From Streptomyces daqingensis (GTDB lineage Bacteria; Actinomycetota; Actinomycetes; Streptomycetales; Streptomycetaceae), in contig NZ_BMMP01000013.1 of NCBI RefSeq assembly GCF_014645895.1, positions 1-64,000 of the forward strand: a stretch of DNA of 64,000 nt, in the 5' to 3' direction. Position numbers and translations under genes: made by a program. Shown in pieces: positions 50,974 through 59,742 of the stretch (position 1 is its first letter; every line of letters begins with the position of its first letter). The notes beneath the pieces are model-generated. The model was not told the origin of the DNA, did no database searches, and saw only the letters and a program-made list of their open reading frames with translations.

Positions 50974-51782
50974 GACTTCCTGGCCTTTGCGGTACGAGCC
51001 GCGACCCAGACGGCGACGACGATGAGCGCACCGAGCCCGAAGATCCAGGCGAACAGGCCCTCGGCCACCGGTCCGAGACCGCCCAGCTTGTAACCGCCGG
51101 GCTGCTTCGAGTCCTTGCTGTTCACCGTCTTCAGGTAGGCGGCGATGTCGCGCTTGTCCTTCTCCGGCATCACCTTGTCCGGGAAGGACGGCATGTTCTG
51201 CGGGCCCGTCTGCATGGCCTCGTAGATGTGCTTGGGCGTGACGTCCTCGAGACCCGGGGCGTACTTGCCGTGTGTGAGAGCGCCGCCCTCACCCGTGAAG
51301 TTGTGGCACTGGGCGCAGTTCGTACGGAAGAGCTGGCCGCCGTTGGCGATGTCGGCGCCGTTCGGGTCGTACTGGTCCTTGGTGGGCGTGACAGGACCGG
51401 AGCCCAGCGAAGCGACGTACGCGGCGAGCTGGTTGATCTCGTCCTGGCTGTAGATCTTCTTCTTCTCCGGCACCTGCGCGCCCGGCTGCTGCGCGGGCAT
51501 GCGGCCGGTGCCGACCTGGAAGTCCACAGCAGCCGACCCGACACCCACGAGGCTCGGGCCGTCGCTGGTGCCCTGGCCGCCCGTCCCGTGGCAACTGGAG
51601 CAGCCGGTGGCGTAGAGCTTCTTGCCCTCTTCGATGGCGAGGGACTGGCTCGAGGCCTGTTCGGCCTTCGCTTCGCCTGCGGGGGCGAACGCGGCGTACA
51701 GCCCCCCGGTGGCCGCCAGCGCGAAGAGTAGGACGACGAGCGCCGCCAGCGGATGGCGCCGTCGTGCGGAGAGCTTTTTCAC
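50970..51782 (-). CDS. qcrC: cytochrome bc1 complex dihaem cytochrome c subunit
   Basis: 270 residues. N-terminal helix (LAALVVLLFALAATGGLYAAF), two haem c sites CSSCHGTGG and CAQCHNFTG, with axial Met segments (TGRMPAQQ, GPQNMPSFPDKVMP), and a C-terminal anchor helix. The two-haem form replaces a soluble cytochrome c and passes electrons directly to CtaC in actinobacteria. Starts 88 bp after ctaE. Confidence 0.97.
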   Translation of the reverse strand: MKKLSARRRHPLAALVVLLFALAATGGLYAAFAPAGEAKAEQASSQSLAIEEGKKLYATGCSSCHGTGGQGTSDGPSLVGVGSAAVDFQVGTGRMPAQQPGAQVPEKKKIYSQDEINQLAAYVASLGSGPVTPTKDQYDPNGADIANGGQLFRTNCAQCHNFTGEGGALTHGKYAPGLEDVTPKHIYEAMQTGPQNMPSFPDKVMPEKDKRDIAAYLKTVNSKDSKQPGGYKLGGLGPVAEGLFAWIFGLGALIVVAVWVAARTAKARKS

Positions 51783-51870
51783 GGATTACCCCGGTGTCAG
51801 GATCTTCTGCGTCGATGCTGCTTTTGGTGTCTGTCACTGTCCGGGACGGGCCCGGACGTCGCCCGACCGG

Positions 51871-52491
51871 TTACTTGATCAGGTAGATCGTGGCGAAGAG
51901 GCCGATCCAGACGACATCGACGAAGTGCCAGTAGTAGGACACGACGATGGCCGCAGTGGCCTGCTGATGCGTGAAGCGTTTGGCCGCGTACGTCCTGCCG
52001 AGCAGGAGCAGGAACGCGATGAGCCCGCCCGTGACGTGCAACCCGTGGAAGCCGGTGGTCAGGTAGAACACCGAGCCGTACGGGTCCGAGGAGAGCGAGA
52101 TGCCGTCCTTCTCGACCAGCTCCGTGTATTCGAAGACCTGGCCGCCGATGAAGACGGCGCCCATCACGAACGTGACGATGAACCACGCGCGGAGCTTCTT
52201 CACGTCACCGCGCTCGGCGGCGAACACGCCGAGCTGGCAGGTGAGTGAGGAGAGCACCAGAATCGTGGTGTTCGTCGCCGAGAACGGGATGTTCAGCGCC
52301 TCGGCATGTTCCTTCCAGAAGTCCGCACCCGTCACGGACCGCAGGGTGAAGTACATCGCGAAGAGGGCCGCGAAGAACATCAGCTCGGAACTCAGCCAGA
52401 TGATGGTTCCGACGCTGGTGAGGTTCGGCCGGTTGACCGACGGGTGCGCGTGCCCTGTTTCTACTGCAGTTGCTGTCGCCACGATCGACAT
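51871..52491 (-). CDS. ctaE: cytochrome c oxidase subunit III
   Basis: 206 residues from ATG 52491. Five hydrophobic helices with VGTIIWLSSELMFFAALFAMYFTLR, FYLTTGFHGLHVTGGLIAF and VVSYYWHFVDVVWIGLFATIYL, all diagnostic of COX3. First gene of ctaE-qcrCAB. Upstream codons to 52638 are open but belong to the promoter region. Confidence 0.97.
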   Translation of the reverse strand: MSIVATATAVETGHAHPSVNRPNLTSVGTIIWLSSELMFFAALFAMYFTLRSVTGADFWKEHAEALNIPFSATNTTILVLSSLTCQLGVFAAERGDVKKLRAWFIVTFVMGAVFIGGQVFEYTELVEKDGISLSSDPYGSVFYLTTGFHGLHVTGGLIAFLLLLGRTYAAKRFTHQQATAAIVVSYYWHFVDVVWIGLFATIYLIK

Positions 52492-52716
52492 TATGTCGGT
52501 CGCCCATCCGGCCCTTACTGCCGGGGTCCCGTTCGGTGTGTCCGGGCGGCTCCGGGCGCCGTGGCAAGGGCTTCCGCAGGCGTATGCGCCGCTGTTGGGC
52601 GAGGGGGCGAAGGAGTAACATCCGCGCAGCGGCTCCACTTGCCGCGGACGCCCGAACCGGGGACGGTTCCCGCCGCCCCCCTACGTGAAAACGTGCGACC
52701 TTCAAGCGGAGGAACA

Positions 52717-53133
52717 ATGCAGCCGACCGCCACGGTGCTGGTCTACAGCGACGACGCCAACACCCGCGAGCAGGTCCGGCTCGCCGCAGGCCGCCGGCCT
52801 GCCTCCGACGTGCCCGCCGTCGAGTACATCGAGTGCGCGACACTGCCCGCCCTCCTGAGCACGCTGGAGAAGCAGCACGTCGACGTGTGCGTCCTGGACG
52901 GCGAGACCGCGCCCGCCGGCGGCATGGGCGTCTGCCGGCAGATCAAGGACGAGATCTTCGACTGCCCGCCCGTCCTGCTCCTCATCGGACGCCCACAGGA
53001 CGCCTGGCTCGCCTCCTGGAGCCGCGCGGAGCGGGCCGTCTCCCACCCCATCGACCCCGTCGCCCTCGCCGGTGCGCTGGCGGACCTCCTGCGCGAGAAG
53101 AACGGCGCGCAGGCCGAGGTCCAGCCGCTGTGA
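52717..53133 (+). CDS. atypical stand-alone receiver-domain protein
   Basis: 138 residues from ATG 52717 with GCGGAGG upstream. A CheY-like fold: VLVYSDDANTREQVRLA with acidic pair Asp12-Asp13 and CVLDGETAP with acceptor Asp61. The switch Thr/Ser (LLLIGRPQ) and the conserved Lys (VSHPIDP instead of KP) are missing. There is no output domain and no kinase nearby. Phosphorylation-independent signalling is likely. It is divergent from the ctaE-qcr operon and convergent with the L,D-transpeptidase gene. Confidence 0.88.
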   Translation: MQPTATVLVYSDDANTREQVRLAAGRRPASDVPAVEYIECATLPALLSTLEKQHVDVCVLDGETAPAGGMGVCRQIKDEIFDCPPVLLLIGRPQDAWLASWSRAERAVSHPIDPVALAGALADLLREKNGAQAEVQPL

Positions 53134-53154
53134 ACGAATGACCGTGCAGCCGTG

Positions 53155-53191
53155 AGCCGGCCCCGGGGCGACGCGCGCCCCGGGGCCGGCT
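53155..53191. terminator. bidirectional hairpin between receiver and L,D-transpeptidase genes
   Basis: agccggccccggggcg (53155-53170), loop acgcg, perfect complement (53176-53191): a 16-bp stem between the two convergent stops. Confidence 0.85.
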
Positions 53192-53209
53192 GCTGTCAGC
53201 GTGCCGCCC

Positions 53210-54463
53210 TCAGACCTGCGGGCGGAGCCTGCTGACGTCGGCGGTGCTGCCGCCGCTGTCCTGGGCGCCGGGGCGTAGTGAGCTTCCCTCCTTCCACTTC
53301 TTCCAGGACAGGTTCCAGTCCCCGAAGCCGTTGCCGAAGGCGGCCATCTGCTCGCCGTCGGAGTTGGAGTGCGTCACGGGAACACCCGGACGTACGAGGT
53401 TGAAGAACCACTCGGCGTTCCCGGTGCTCATGCCCGTGCACCCGTGGCTGCTGTTGGAGACGCCGTGCGAGCCGGACGACCACGGGGCCGCGTGCACGTA
53501 CTCCCCGCTCCACGTCAGCCGGGTGGCCCAGTGGACGCCGAGGTCGTAGGACTCACCGCCGCCGATGCCGACGCTGCTGCTGCGCATGCGGACGAACGAC
53601 TCGCGGCCCAGGACCACCTTGGTGCCGTTGCGGGTCTCGAAGCCCGGCTTCCCGGTGGTGATCGGGATCTCCTTGACCGTCCTGCCGTCCTTCTTGACCT
53701 TCATGCTCAGCCCGGAGGCGTCGGCGAATGCCTCGACGCGGTCGCCCGTCTTCAGCCTCAGTGACTTGGCCTTGTCCCCGTAGAGCCCCTTGCGGATCTT
53801 GAGGCCGTTCAGGCGGCTGCTGACGCTGACGGTGGAGTGCGCGGGCCAGTACTCCTTGGGACGGTAGTGCAGCTCCTTGCTGTCCACCCAGTGCCAGGAG
53901 CCCTCGACGCGGGGGCTGGACTTGACGCTCAGCGCACGCTCCACGATGCGGCGCTGCGCGGGGCTCTTGACCTTGTGGCTCAGCTCCGCCGTCACGGGCT
54001 GGGCCACGCCGTACGTCCCGCTGTCCGGGCCGAAGGTGACCCCGAGGCGCTTCGCGTGTGCGGGCTTGGTCTGGAAGTTCAGGGTGCGGCGGCCCTGCTC
54101 GCCGTCGCCGTTCTCGGTGCTGATGCGGACCGTGTAGCGCACGCCCGCGGCCAGCGGGGTGGTGCTCTGCCACCTGGTGCCGTCCTCGGAGAGCTTGCCG
54201 CTCAGGTGGCGGCCTGCCGTGTCGACCGCGGTGACGTCGGCTATTCGCCCTTCGTTGGAGGTCACCTTCAGCGGGCGCGAGGGGTCGATCGTGCTCCCCT
54301 CCTCACCCGCGCTCACCGAAATCTGGTTGCCGGCGTCGTACGGGGCTCCCGCGAGCGGGTTGCCGTCGCTTCCGGCGCACGAGGTAAGGCCCACCGCGAG
54401 CGGGGCGAGCGTGAGGGCACATCCTGCTGAAATCCGGCGCTTTGCCTTCGATGAGTGATTCAT
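53210..54463 (-). CDS. L,D-transpeptidase lipoprotein
   Basis: 417 residues from ATG 54463. Lipobox LTSC with Cys29. Two Ig-like domains (about 45-260) precede a YkuD catalytic domain whose core HGVSNSSHGCTGMSTG carries His340 and catalytic Cys342. It forms 3-3 cross-links in peptidoglycan outside the membrane. Layout matches mycobacterial LdtMt2-type enzymes. Set between the two cytochrome oxidase gene blocks, but separated from ctaF by a strong terminator. Confidence 0.95.
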   Translation of the reverse strand: MNHSSKAKRRISAGCALTLAPLAVGLTSCAGSDGNPLAGAPYDAGNQISVSAGEEGSTIDPSRPLKVTSNEGRIADVTAVDTAGRHLSGKLSEDGTRWQSTTPLAAGVRYTVRISTENGDGEQGRRTLNFQTKPAHAKRLGVTFGPDSGTYGVAQPVTAELSHKVKSPAQRRIVERALSVKSSPRVEGSWHWVDSKELHYRPKEYWPAHSTVSVSSRLNGLKIRKGLYGDKAKSLRLKTGDRVEAFADASGLSMKVKKDGRTVKEIPITTGKPGFETRNGTKVVLGRESFVRMRSSSVGIGGGESYDLGVHWATRLTWSGEYVHAAPWSSGSHGVSNSSHGCTGMSTGNAEWFFNLVRPGVPVTHSNSDGEQMAAFGNGFGDWNLSWKKWKEGSSLRPGAQDSGGSTADVSRLRPQV

Positions 54464-54513
54464 AGGCCCAAGGTAGGAACTCACGCGGTCTTGGGCCTGT
54501 TGGGCGCAGGCAA

Positions 54514-54551
54514 ATGGGTCGGCCCCCGGAGAATTCCGGGGGCCGACCCAT
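54514..54551 (-). terminator. terminator of the ctaCDF operon
   Basis: atgggtcggcccccgga (54514-54530), loop gaat, perfect complement (54535-54551): a 17-bp stem 26 bp after the ctaF stop and 50 bp before the L,D-transpeptidase start, so it isolates the two transcripts. Confidence 0.88.
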
Positions 54552-54576
54552 CTGCAGACTGCCTCAGCCGCGAACC

Positions 54577-54975
54577 TTACTGAGTGCGGTTCTCGCCGTG
54601 GTAGTACTCGAAGACCCAGCCGAACAGGCCGACGAGCAGGATCGGCGCCGAGACGTACACCAGCCACCATCCGAAGGCGACGCCCAGGAAGGCGAAGGCG
54701 GCACCGAGACCGAGGGTGAGCGGCTGCCAGCTGTGCGGGCTGAAGAAGCCCAGCTCGCCGGCGTCGTCCGCGACGTCGGCCTCCTTGTTGTCCTGCGCCC
54801 CGGCGTCCACGCGGCGCGCGGTGAACGCCAGGTAGTAGCCGATCATCACCGTGAGCCCGAAGGCGAGGAACAGGCCCGTCGTGCCGACGGGCTCCTTCGA
54901 CCAGGCGCCGTAGACGATCGCCGTGGCCAGCAGGAAGACGGCCAGGCCGAGGAAAATCTTGCCCTGGATCTTCAC
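54577..54975 (-). CDS. ctaF: cytochrome c oxidase subunit IV (actinobacterial type)
   Basis: 132 residues, four helices (IFLGLAVFLLATAIVYGAWS, LFLAFGLTVMIGYYLAFTARR, TLGLGAAFAFLGVAFGWWLVYV, APILLVGLFGWVFEYY) with the SPHSWQP loop of the actinobacterial subunit IV. Structural subunit of the aa3 oxidase. Overlaps ctaD by 4 bp. Confidence 0.95.
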   Translation of the reverse strand: MKIQGKIFLGLAVFLLATAIVYGAWSKEPVGTTGLFLAFGLTVMIGYYLAFTARRVDAGAQDNKEADVADDAGELGFFSPHSWQPLTLGLGAAFAFLGVAFGWWLVYVSAPILLVGLFGWVFEYYHGENRTQ

Positions 54976-56708
54976 TTTCCGCTCTCCTTGCCGCTGATGA
55001 TCCTCTCCTCGCCCTGACCCTTCGCCTCGTACTCCCCGAGCTGGTCGAGGGCCGCGACCTCAGGGTGGTGCAGGTCGAAGGCCGGCGACTCGGAGCGGAT
55101 GCGCGGCAGCGAGAGGAAGTTGTGCCGCGGGGGCGGGCAGCTCGTCGCCCATTCGAGCGAACGGCCGTAGCCCCACGGGTCGTCGACGTCGACCTTCTTG
55201 CCGTGCTTGGCCGTCTTCCAGACGTTGTACAGGAAGGGCAGGATCGACAGGCCCAGCAGGAAGGAGCTGATCGTCGAGAGGGTGTTCAGCGCGGTGAAGC
55301 CGTCGGCCGCGAGGTAGTCCGAATAGCGGCGCGGCATGCCCTCGACGCCCAGCCAGTGCTGCACGAGGAAAGTGCCGTGGAACCCGACGAAGAGCGTCCA
55401 GAAAGTGATCTTGCCGAGGCGCTCGTCGAGAATCTTTCCGGTGAACTTCGGCCACCAGAAGTGGAAGCCGGCGAACATCGCGAAGACCACCGTGCCGAAC
55501 ACGACGTAGTGGAAGTGCGCCACCACGAAGTAGGTGTCGGAGACGTGGAAGTCCATCGGGGGCGAGGCCAGGATGACGCCGGTCAGGCCGCCGAAGAGGA
55601 ACGTGACCAGGAAGCCGATCGTCCACAGCATCGGCGTCTCGAAGGACAAGGAGCCCTTCCACATCGTGCCGATCCAGTTGAAGAACTTCACACCCGTCGG
55701 TACCGCGATCAGGAACGTCATGAAGGCGAAGAAGGGCAGTAGCACTCCTCCGGTGACGTACATGTGGTGCGCCCAGACCGTCACCGACAGGCCGGCGATG
55801 GCGATCGTCGCCGCGATGAGGCTGATGTAGCCGAACATCGGCTTGCGGCTGAAGACGGGGATGATCTCCGAGACGATGCCGAAGAACGGCAGCGCGATGA
55901 TGTAGACCTCGGGGTGGCCGAAGAACCAGAACAGGTGCTGCCACAGCAGCGGCCCGCCGTTGGCGGCGTCGAAGACGTGGGCACCGAACTTGCGGTCCGC
56001 CTCCAGCGCGAAGAGCGCGGCGGCGAGCACCGGGAAGGCCAGCAGCACCAGCACACCGGTCAGCAGCACGTTCCAGGTGAAGATCGGCATGCGGAACATC
56101 GTCATTCCGGGCGCGCGCATGCAGATGATCGTGGTGATGAAGTTGACCGAACCGAGGATCGTGCCGAAACCGGAGAGCGCGAGGCCCATGATCCACAGGT
56201 CGGCGCCGATGCCGGGCGAGCGGATCGCGTCGGAGAGCGGCGAGTAGGCGAACCAGCCGAAGTCCGCAGCGCCCTGCGGGGTGAGGAAACCCCCGACGGC
56301 GATCAGCGAACCGAAGAGGTACAGCCAGTACGCCAGCATGTTCAGCCGCGGGAACGCGACGTCCGGCGAGCCGATCTGCAGCGGCATGATCCAGTTCGCG
56401 AAGCCGGCGAAGAGCGGCGTCGCGAACATCAGCAGCATGATCGTGCCGTGCATGGTGAACGCCTGGTTGAACTGCTCGTTCGACATCACCTGGGAGCCGG
56501 GACGGGCGAGTTCGGCGCGCATCAGGAGCGCCATGACGCCGCCGATGCAGAAGAAGGCGAAGGACGTGACGAAGTACAGCGTCCCGATCTTCTTGTGGTC
56601 CGTGGTGGTCAGCCAGTCGACCACCATGGCTCCGGGCGTCTTCTGTCGTACGGGTGGTGCTGCCTCGGCCGTCGTGGCGGCACCCTTGGACTCGTTGAGG
56701 ATGCTCAC
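54972..56708 (-). CDS. ctaD: cytochrome c oxidase subunit I
   Basis: 578 residues. Catalytic haem-copper subunit with twelve helices. FTMHGTIMLLMFATP (low-spin haem His), WFFGHPEVYIIALP (CuB His and cross-linked Tyr), VWAHHMYVTGG (CuB His pair), and HFHYVVFGTVVFAMFAG (haem a and a3 ligands) are all present. Overlaps ctaC by 4 bp and ctaF by 4 bp. Confidence 0.98.
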   Translation of the reverse strand: MSILNESKGAATTAEAAPPVRQKTPGAMVVDWLTTTDHKKIGTLYFVTSFAFFCIGGVMALLMRAELARPGSQVMSNEQFNQAFTMHGTIMLLMFATPLFAGFANWIMPLQIGSPDVAFPRLNMLAYWLYLFGSLIAVGGFLTPQGAADFGWFAYSPLSDAIRSPGIGADLWIMGLALSGFGTILGSVNFITTIICMRAPGMTMFRMPIFTWNVLLTGVLVLLAFPVLAAALFALEADRKFGAHVFDAANGGPLLWQHLFWFFGHPEVYIIALPFFGIVSEIIPVFSRKPMFGYISLIAATIAIAGLSVTVWAHHMYVTGGVLLPFFAFMTFLIAVPTGVKFFNWIGTMWKGSLSFETPMLWTIGFLVTFLFGGLTGVILASPPMDFHVSDTYFVVAHFHYVVFGTVVFAMFAGFHFWWPKFTGKILDERLGKITFWTLFVGFHGTFLVQHWLGVEGMPRRYSDYLAADGFTALNTLSTISSFLLGLSILPFLYNVWKTAKHGKKVDVDDPWGYGRSLEWATSCPPPRHNFLSLPRIRSESPAFDLHHPEVAALDQLGEYEAKGQGEERIISGKESGK

Positions 56709-57700
56709 GGGTTATTCGTCTCCGCATTCTTGGCGCCGCCCGTGGTGGCGGTGCCCGACGGGATGTAGCCGGTCTGGCCCTTCTCGGCCAGGTCCTCCAG
56801 GTGCTTCTTGTAGCGCTCCGGGGAGACGACCTTGACGTTGAAAAGCATCCGGGAGTGGTCGACGCCGCACAGTTCGGCGCACTTGCCCATGTAGGTGCCC
56901 TCCTTGCTGGGGGTCACCTCGAAGCGGTTCACGTGGCCGGGGATGACGTCCTGCTTCATCAGGAACGGCACCACCCAGAACGAGTGGATGACGTCGCGGG
57001 AGGTCAGGATGAACTGGACCTTCTCGCCCTTCGGCAGCCAGAGCGTGGGGCCCGGATTGCCGGTCTGGGGGTTCTTCTCACCCGGAGTACCGGCCGCGTA
57101 GACGCCTTCGGCGCCCTTGGGGAAGCTCTTCGTCATCCTGTCCGGGATGGCGGAGAGTTCCTTGTCCTCGGTGTTGGAGGTCGAGGCCTTGCCGTCCACG
57201 TCCTCGATGTAGTTGAAGCCCCAGCTCCACTGGTAGCCGACGACGTTGACGACGTGCGCCGGCTTCTCCGTGGTCGCCAGGAGCTTGGTCTCGTCCCGCG
57301 CGGTGAAATAGAAGAGCACCGCCACGATGATGATGGGCACCACCGTGTACAGGGCCTCGATGGGCATGTTGTACCGCGTCTGCGGAGGGACCTCCACCTT
57401 GGTCCTGGTGCGCCGGTGGAAGACGACGCTCCAGAGGATCAGGCCCCAGACCAGTACGCCCACAGCGAGCGCCGCGGCCCACGACCCCTGCCAGAGGGAG
57501 AGGATCCGAGGGGCCTCGTCCGTGACCGGAGTGGGCATGCCGAGGCGGGGGAAGTCCTTGGAAGTGCAACCGGTGGCGGTCGCCAGGACCAGGCCCGCGG
57601 CGAGCGCCTGCTGCAGCTTCCGCCGCATCGGGCGCCGCGACATGGGGGTACCGCCCCCGCCCGTCGGGCGGTGGGGGAGGTCGGAGCCGTTGGGACTCAC
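56705..57700 (-). CDS. ctaC: cytochrome c oxidase subunit II
   Basis: 331 residues from GTG 57700, with GGAAGG upstream. Lipobox ATGC (Cys45), two helices (AALAVGVLVWGLILWSVVF and YTVVPIIIVAVLFYFTA) and a cupredoxin domain with the CuA site: VIHSFWVVPF and CAELCGVDHSRM supply His, two Cys, His and Met. YQWSWGFNY is the aromatic electron-entry patch. First gene of ctaCDF; upstream codons to 58156 lack similarity. Confidence 0.97.
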   Translation of the reverse strand: MSPNGSDLPHRPTGGGGTPMSRRPMRRKLQQALAAGLVLATATGCTSKDFPRLGMPTPVTDEAPRILSLWQGSWAAALAVGVLVWGLILWSVVFHRRTRTKVEVPPQTRYNMPIEALYTVVPIIIVAVLFYFTARDETKLLATTEKPAHVVNVVGYQWSWGFNYIEDVDGKASTSNTEDKELSAIPDRMTKSFPKGAEGVYAAGTPGEKNPQTGNPGPTLWLPKGEKVQFILTSRDVIHSFWVVPFLMKQDVIPGHVNRFEVTPSKEGTYMGKCAELCGVDHSRMLFNVKVVSPERYKKHLEDLAEKGQTGYIPSGTATTGGAKNAETNNP

Positions 57701-58134
57701 GTAGCGCCTTCCCGAGAGTCTCGCCCGCCCATCCGGGCTCGGCCGTTGCAGGTCGGGCGCGGGCCCCTGGCGCGGGCAGGGGTTTGGATGTTGATGCGGA
57801 GCAAACCTTACTGGACCGTTCCCGGGCGTCTGCGGGGAGGGTCCCCAACACGTCGCGGGGCCCCTGCCAGCGGTGGAGGGCGGTCCGGCGCGCGGGGCAG
57901 CGCGGCGAAGACCCGCCGGGGGAAGCGGCGTTGGGACACGGGCGCGGCGGCGCGCCCGTGCCGCAGCGGAACGGGGGTGCGCCAAGGACCCGCAGCGCGC
58001 GGTCGGTCGCCCCTGATGCGGCGTCGGCGCGTTCGCGCCGGGAGCGCCGGGACACGGTCCGGCCCGTACGCGGGGACGGGGCGGACCAGCGGCTGTCCGG
58101 GCGGGCAGCCGGGGAACGGAGTTAGCGTTCCTGC
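57701..58134. other. 434-bp divergent promoter region between ctaC and the desulfurase gene
   Basis: No gene with coding character. An AT-richer spot around 57795-57820 (gcggagcaaaccttactgg) could be part of the cta promoter. The remainder is GC-rich without a palindrome I can defend. Confidence 0.5.
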
Positions 58135-59616
58135 GTGCCATACTTCGACGCCGCATCGTCGGTCCCCCTGCATCCCGTCGCCCGCCAGGCCCTGACCGCC
58201 GCCCTGGACGAGGGGTGGGCCGACCCCTCGCGGCTGCACCGGGAGGGGCGGCGGGCGAGGATGCTGCTGGACGCCGCGCGGGAGACCGCCGCCGAGGCGG
58301 TGGGGTGCCGTCCCGACGAGCTGGTGTTCACCCCATCGGGTACCGCTGCCTTGCACACCGGGATCGCCGGCGTCCTCGCGGGACGGCGCCGCGCGGGAAG
58401 GGGGCTGGCCGTCTCCGCCGTGGAGCACTCCGCGGTCCTGCACGCGGCGGCAGCGCACGAGGAGGGCGGGGGCTCCGTCACCGAGGTCCCCGTGGACCGT
58501 ACGGGCCGGGTCTCCGCGTCCGCCTACGAGGCGGCGCTCAGGGACGGGACGGCGGACGGGGGCACGGCGCTCGCCTGCCTCCAGTCCGCCAACCACGAGA
58601 CCGGCACCGTGCAGCCGGTCGCCGAGGTCGCAGGGGTGTGCGCGGAGGCCGGGGTGCCGCTGCTCGTGGACGCCGCGCAGTCCCTCGCCTGGGGCCGCCC
58701 CGAGGAAGGCTGGTCGGTGCTGACGGGCAGCGCGCACAAGTGGGGCGGGCCGCCCGGCGTCGGCCTCCTCGCCGTACGCAAGGGCGTGCGCTTCGCGGCC
58801 CCGCCCCCGTCGGACGAGCGTGAACGCGGGCGCAGCCCCGGTTTCGAGAACATCCCCGCCGTCGTGGCGGCTGCGGCCTCCCTGCGGGCCGTACGGGCGG
58901 AGGCGGACGCCGTGGCGGCGCGGCTGCGCCCCCTGATCGAGAGGGTCCGCGCCGAGGTGCCGCGGTCGGTCCCGGACGTCGAGGTCGTCGGGGACCCGGT
59001 CCACCGGCTTCCGCACGTCGTGACGTTCTCCTGCCTGTACGTGGACGGGGAGGCCCTGCTGCACGTGCTCGACCGCGCCGACTTCTCGGTCTCCTCGGGC
59101 TCCTCCTGCACGTCCAGCACGCTGACGCCGAGTCACGTCCTGCGGGCCATGGGCGTGCTGTCGGAGGGCAACATCCGGCTGTCGCTGCCTCCGGTGCCCG
59201 GTGAGTCGGTCGAGGCGGACGTCGAGCGGTTCCTCCAGGTGCTGCCGGACGCGGTTCGGGAGGTGCGTGAGCAGGTGAACGCCCCGGGGACCACCGCGGA
59301 GCGGAGCACGGCCGGGCAGGACGGCCGGGCGAGGGACGAGGGGCCGGAGGACCGCGCCGCCCCGTACGGGGAGCAGTCGGCCCCCGCCCCGGAGGAGGGC
59401 GGGAGGGAGCTGACCGTCAACGCGCTGGGGACGGTGTGCCCGATGCCCGTCATCGAACTGGCCCGGCACTTCGACGACGTGCCGGTCGGCGGTGTGATCG
59501 TGGTGCTCGCGGACGACGAGGCCGCCCGCGTCGACATCCCGGCCTGGTGCGAGATGCGGGGCCAGGAGTTCCTGGGCGTGCAGGGCGACCGGTTCCGCGT
59601 GCGCCGCCTGAGCTGA
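58135..59616 (+). CDS. cysteine desulfurase fused to a TusA-like sulfur carrier domain
   Basis: 493 residues from GTG 58135. Residues ~1-380 are a NifS/IscS-type desulfurase: SANHETGTVQPV, PLLVDAAQSLAWG, PLP Lys202 in GSAHKWGGPPG, and the persulfide Cys325 in SSGSSCTSSTL. After a ~40-residue Gly/Glu-rich linker, residues ~425-493 form a TusA/SirA domain with Cys435 in LGTVCPMPVIELA. The fusion suggests persulfide transfer within one chain, for thio-modification or Fe-S delivery. Confidence 0.94.
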   Translation: MPYFDAASSVPLHPVARQALTAALDEGWADPSRLHREGRRARMLLDAARETAAEAVGCRPDELVFTPSGTAALHTGIAGVLAGRRRAGRGLAVSAVEHSAVLHAAAAHEEGGGSVTEVPVDRTGRVSASAYEAALRDGTADGGTALACLQSANHETGTVQPVAEVAGVCAEAGVPLLVDAAQSLAWGRPEEGWSVLTGSAHKWGGPPGVGLLAVRKGVRFAAPPPSDERERGRSPGFENIPAVVAAAASLRAVRAEADAVAARLRPLIERVRAEVPRSVPDVEVVGDPVHRLPHVVTFSCLYVDGEALLHVLDRADFSVSSGSSCTSSTLTPSHVLRAMGVLSEGNIRLSLPPVPGESVEADVERFLQVLPDAVREVREQVNAPGTTAERSTAGQDGRARDEGPEDRAAPYGEQSAPAPEEGGRELTVNALGTVCPMPVIELARHFDDVPVGGVIVVLADDEAARVDIPAWCEMRGQEFLGVQGDRFRVRRLS

Positions 59617-59691
59617 GCGCTCGCCGCCCCACCGCGGGCGGACGGCCCGACGAAGGCGCACCGGCGTGCAGGGGGTGCACGGGCAAGCGGA

Positions 59692-59719
59692 AGGGGCGGC
59701 CCGGTGCCGGGCCGCCCCT
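59692..59719. terminator. bidirectional hairpin between desulfurase-TusA and adoK-like genes
   Basis: aggggcggcccg (59692-59703), loop gtgc, cgggccgccct-type complement (59708-59719): a 12-bp perfect stem between the convergent stops. Confidence 0.8.
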
Positions 59720-59742
59720 CGATGCCGTGTTGCGCTACGGGG

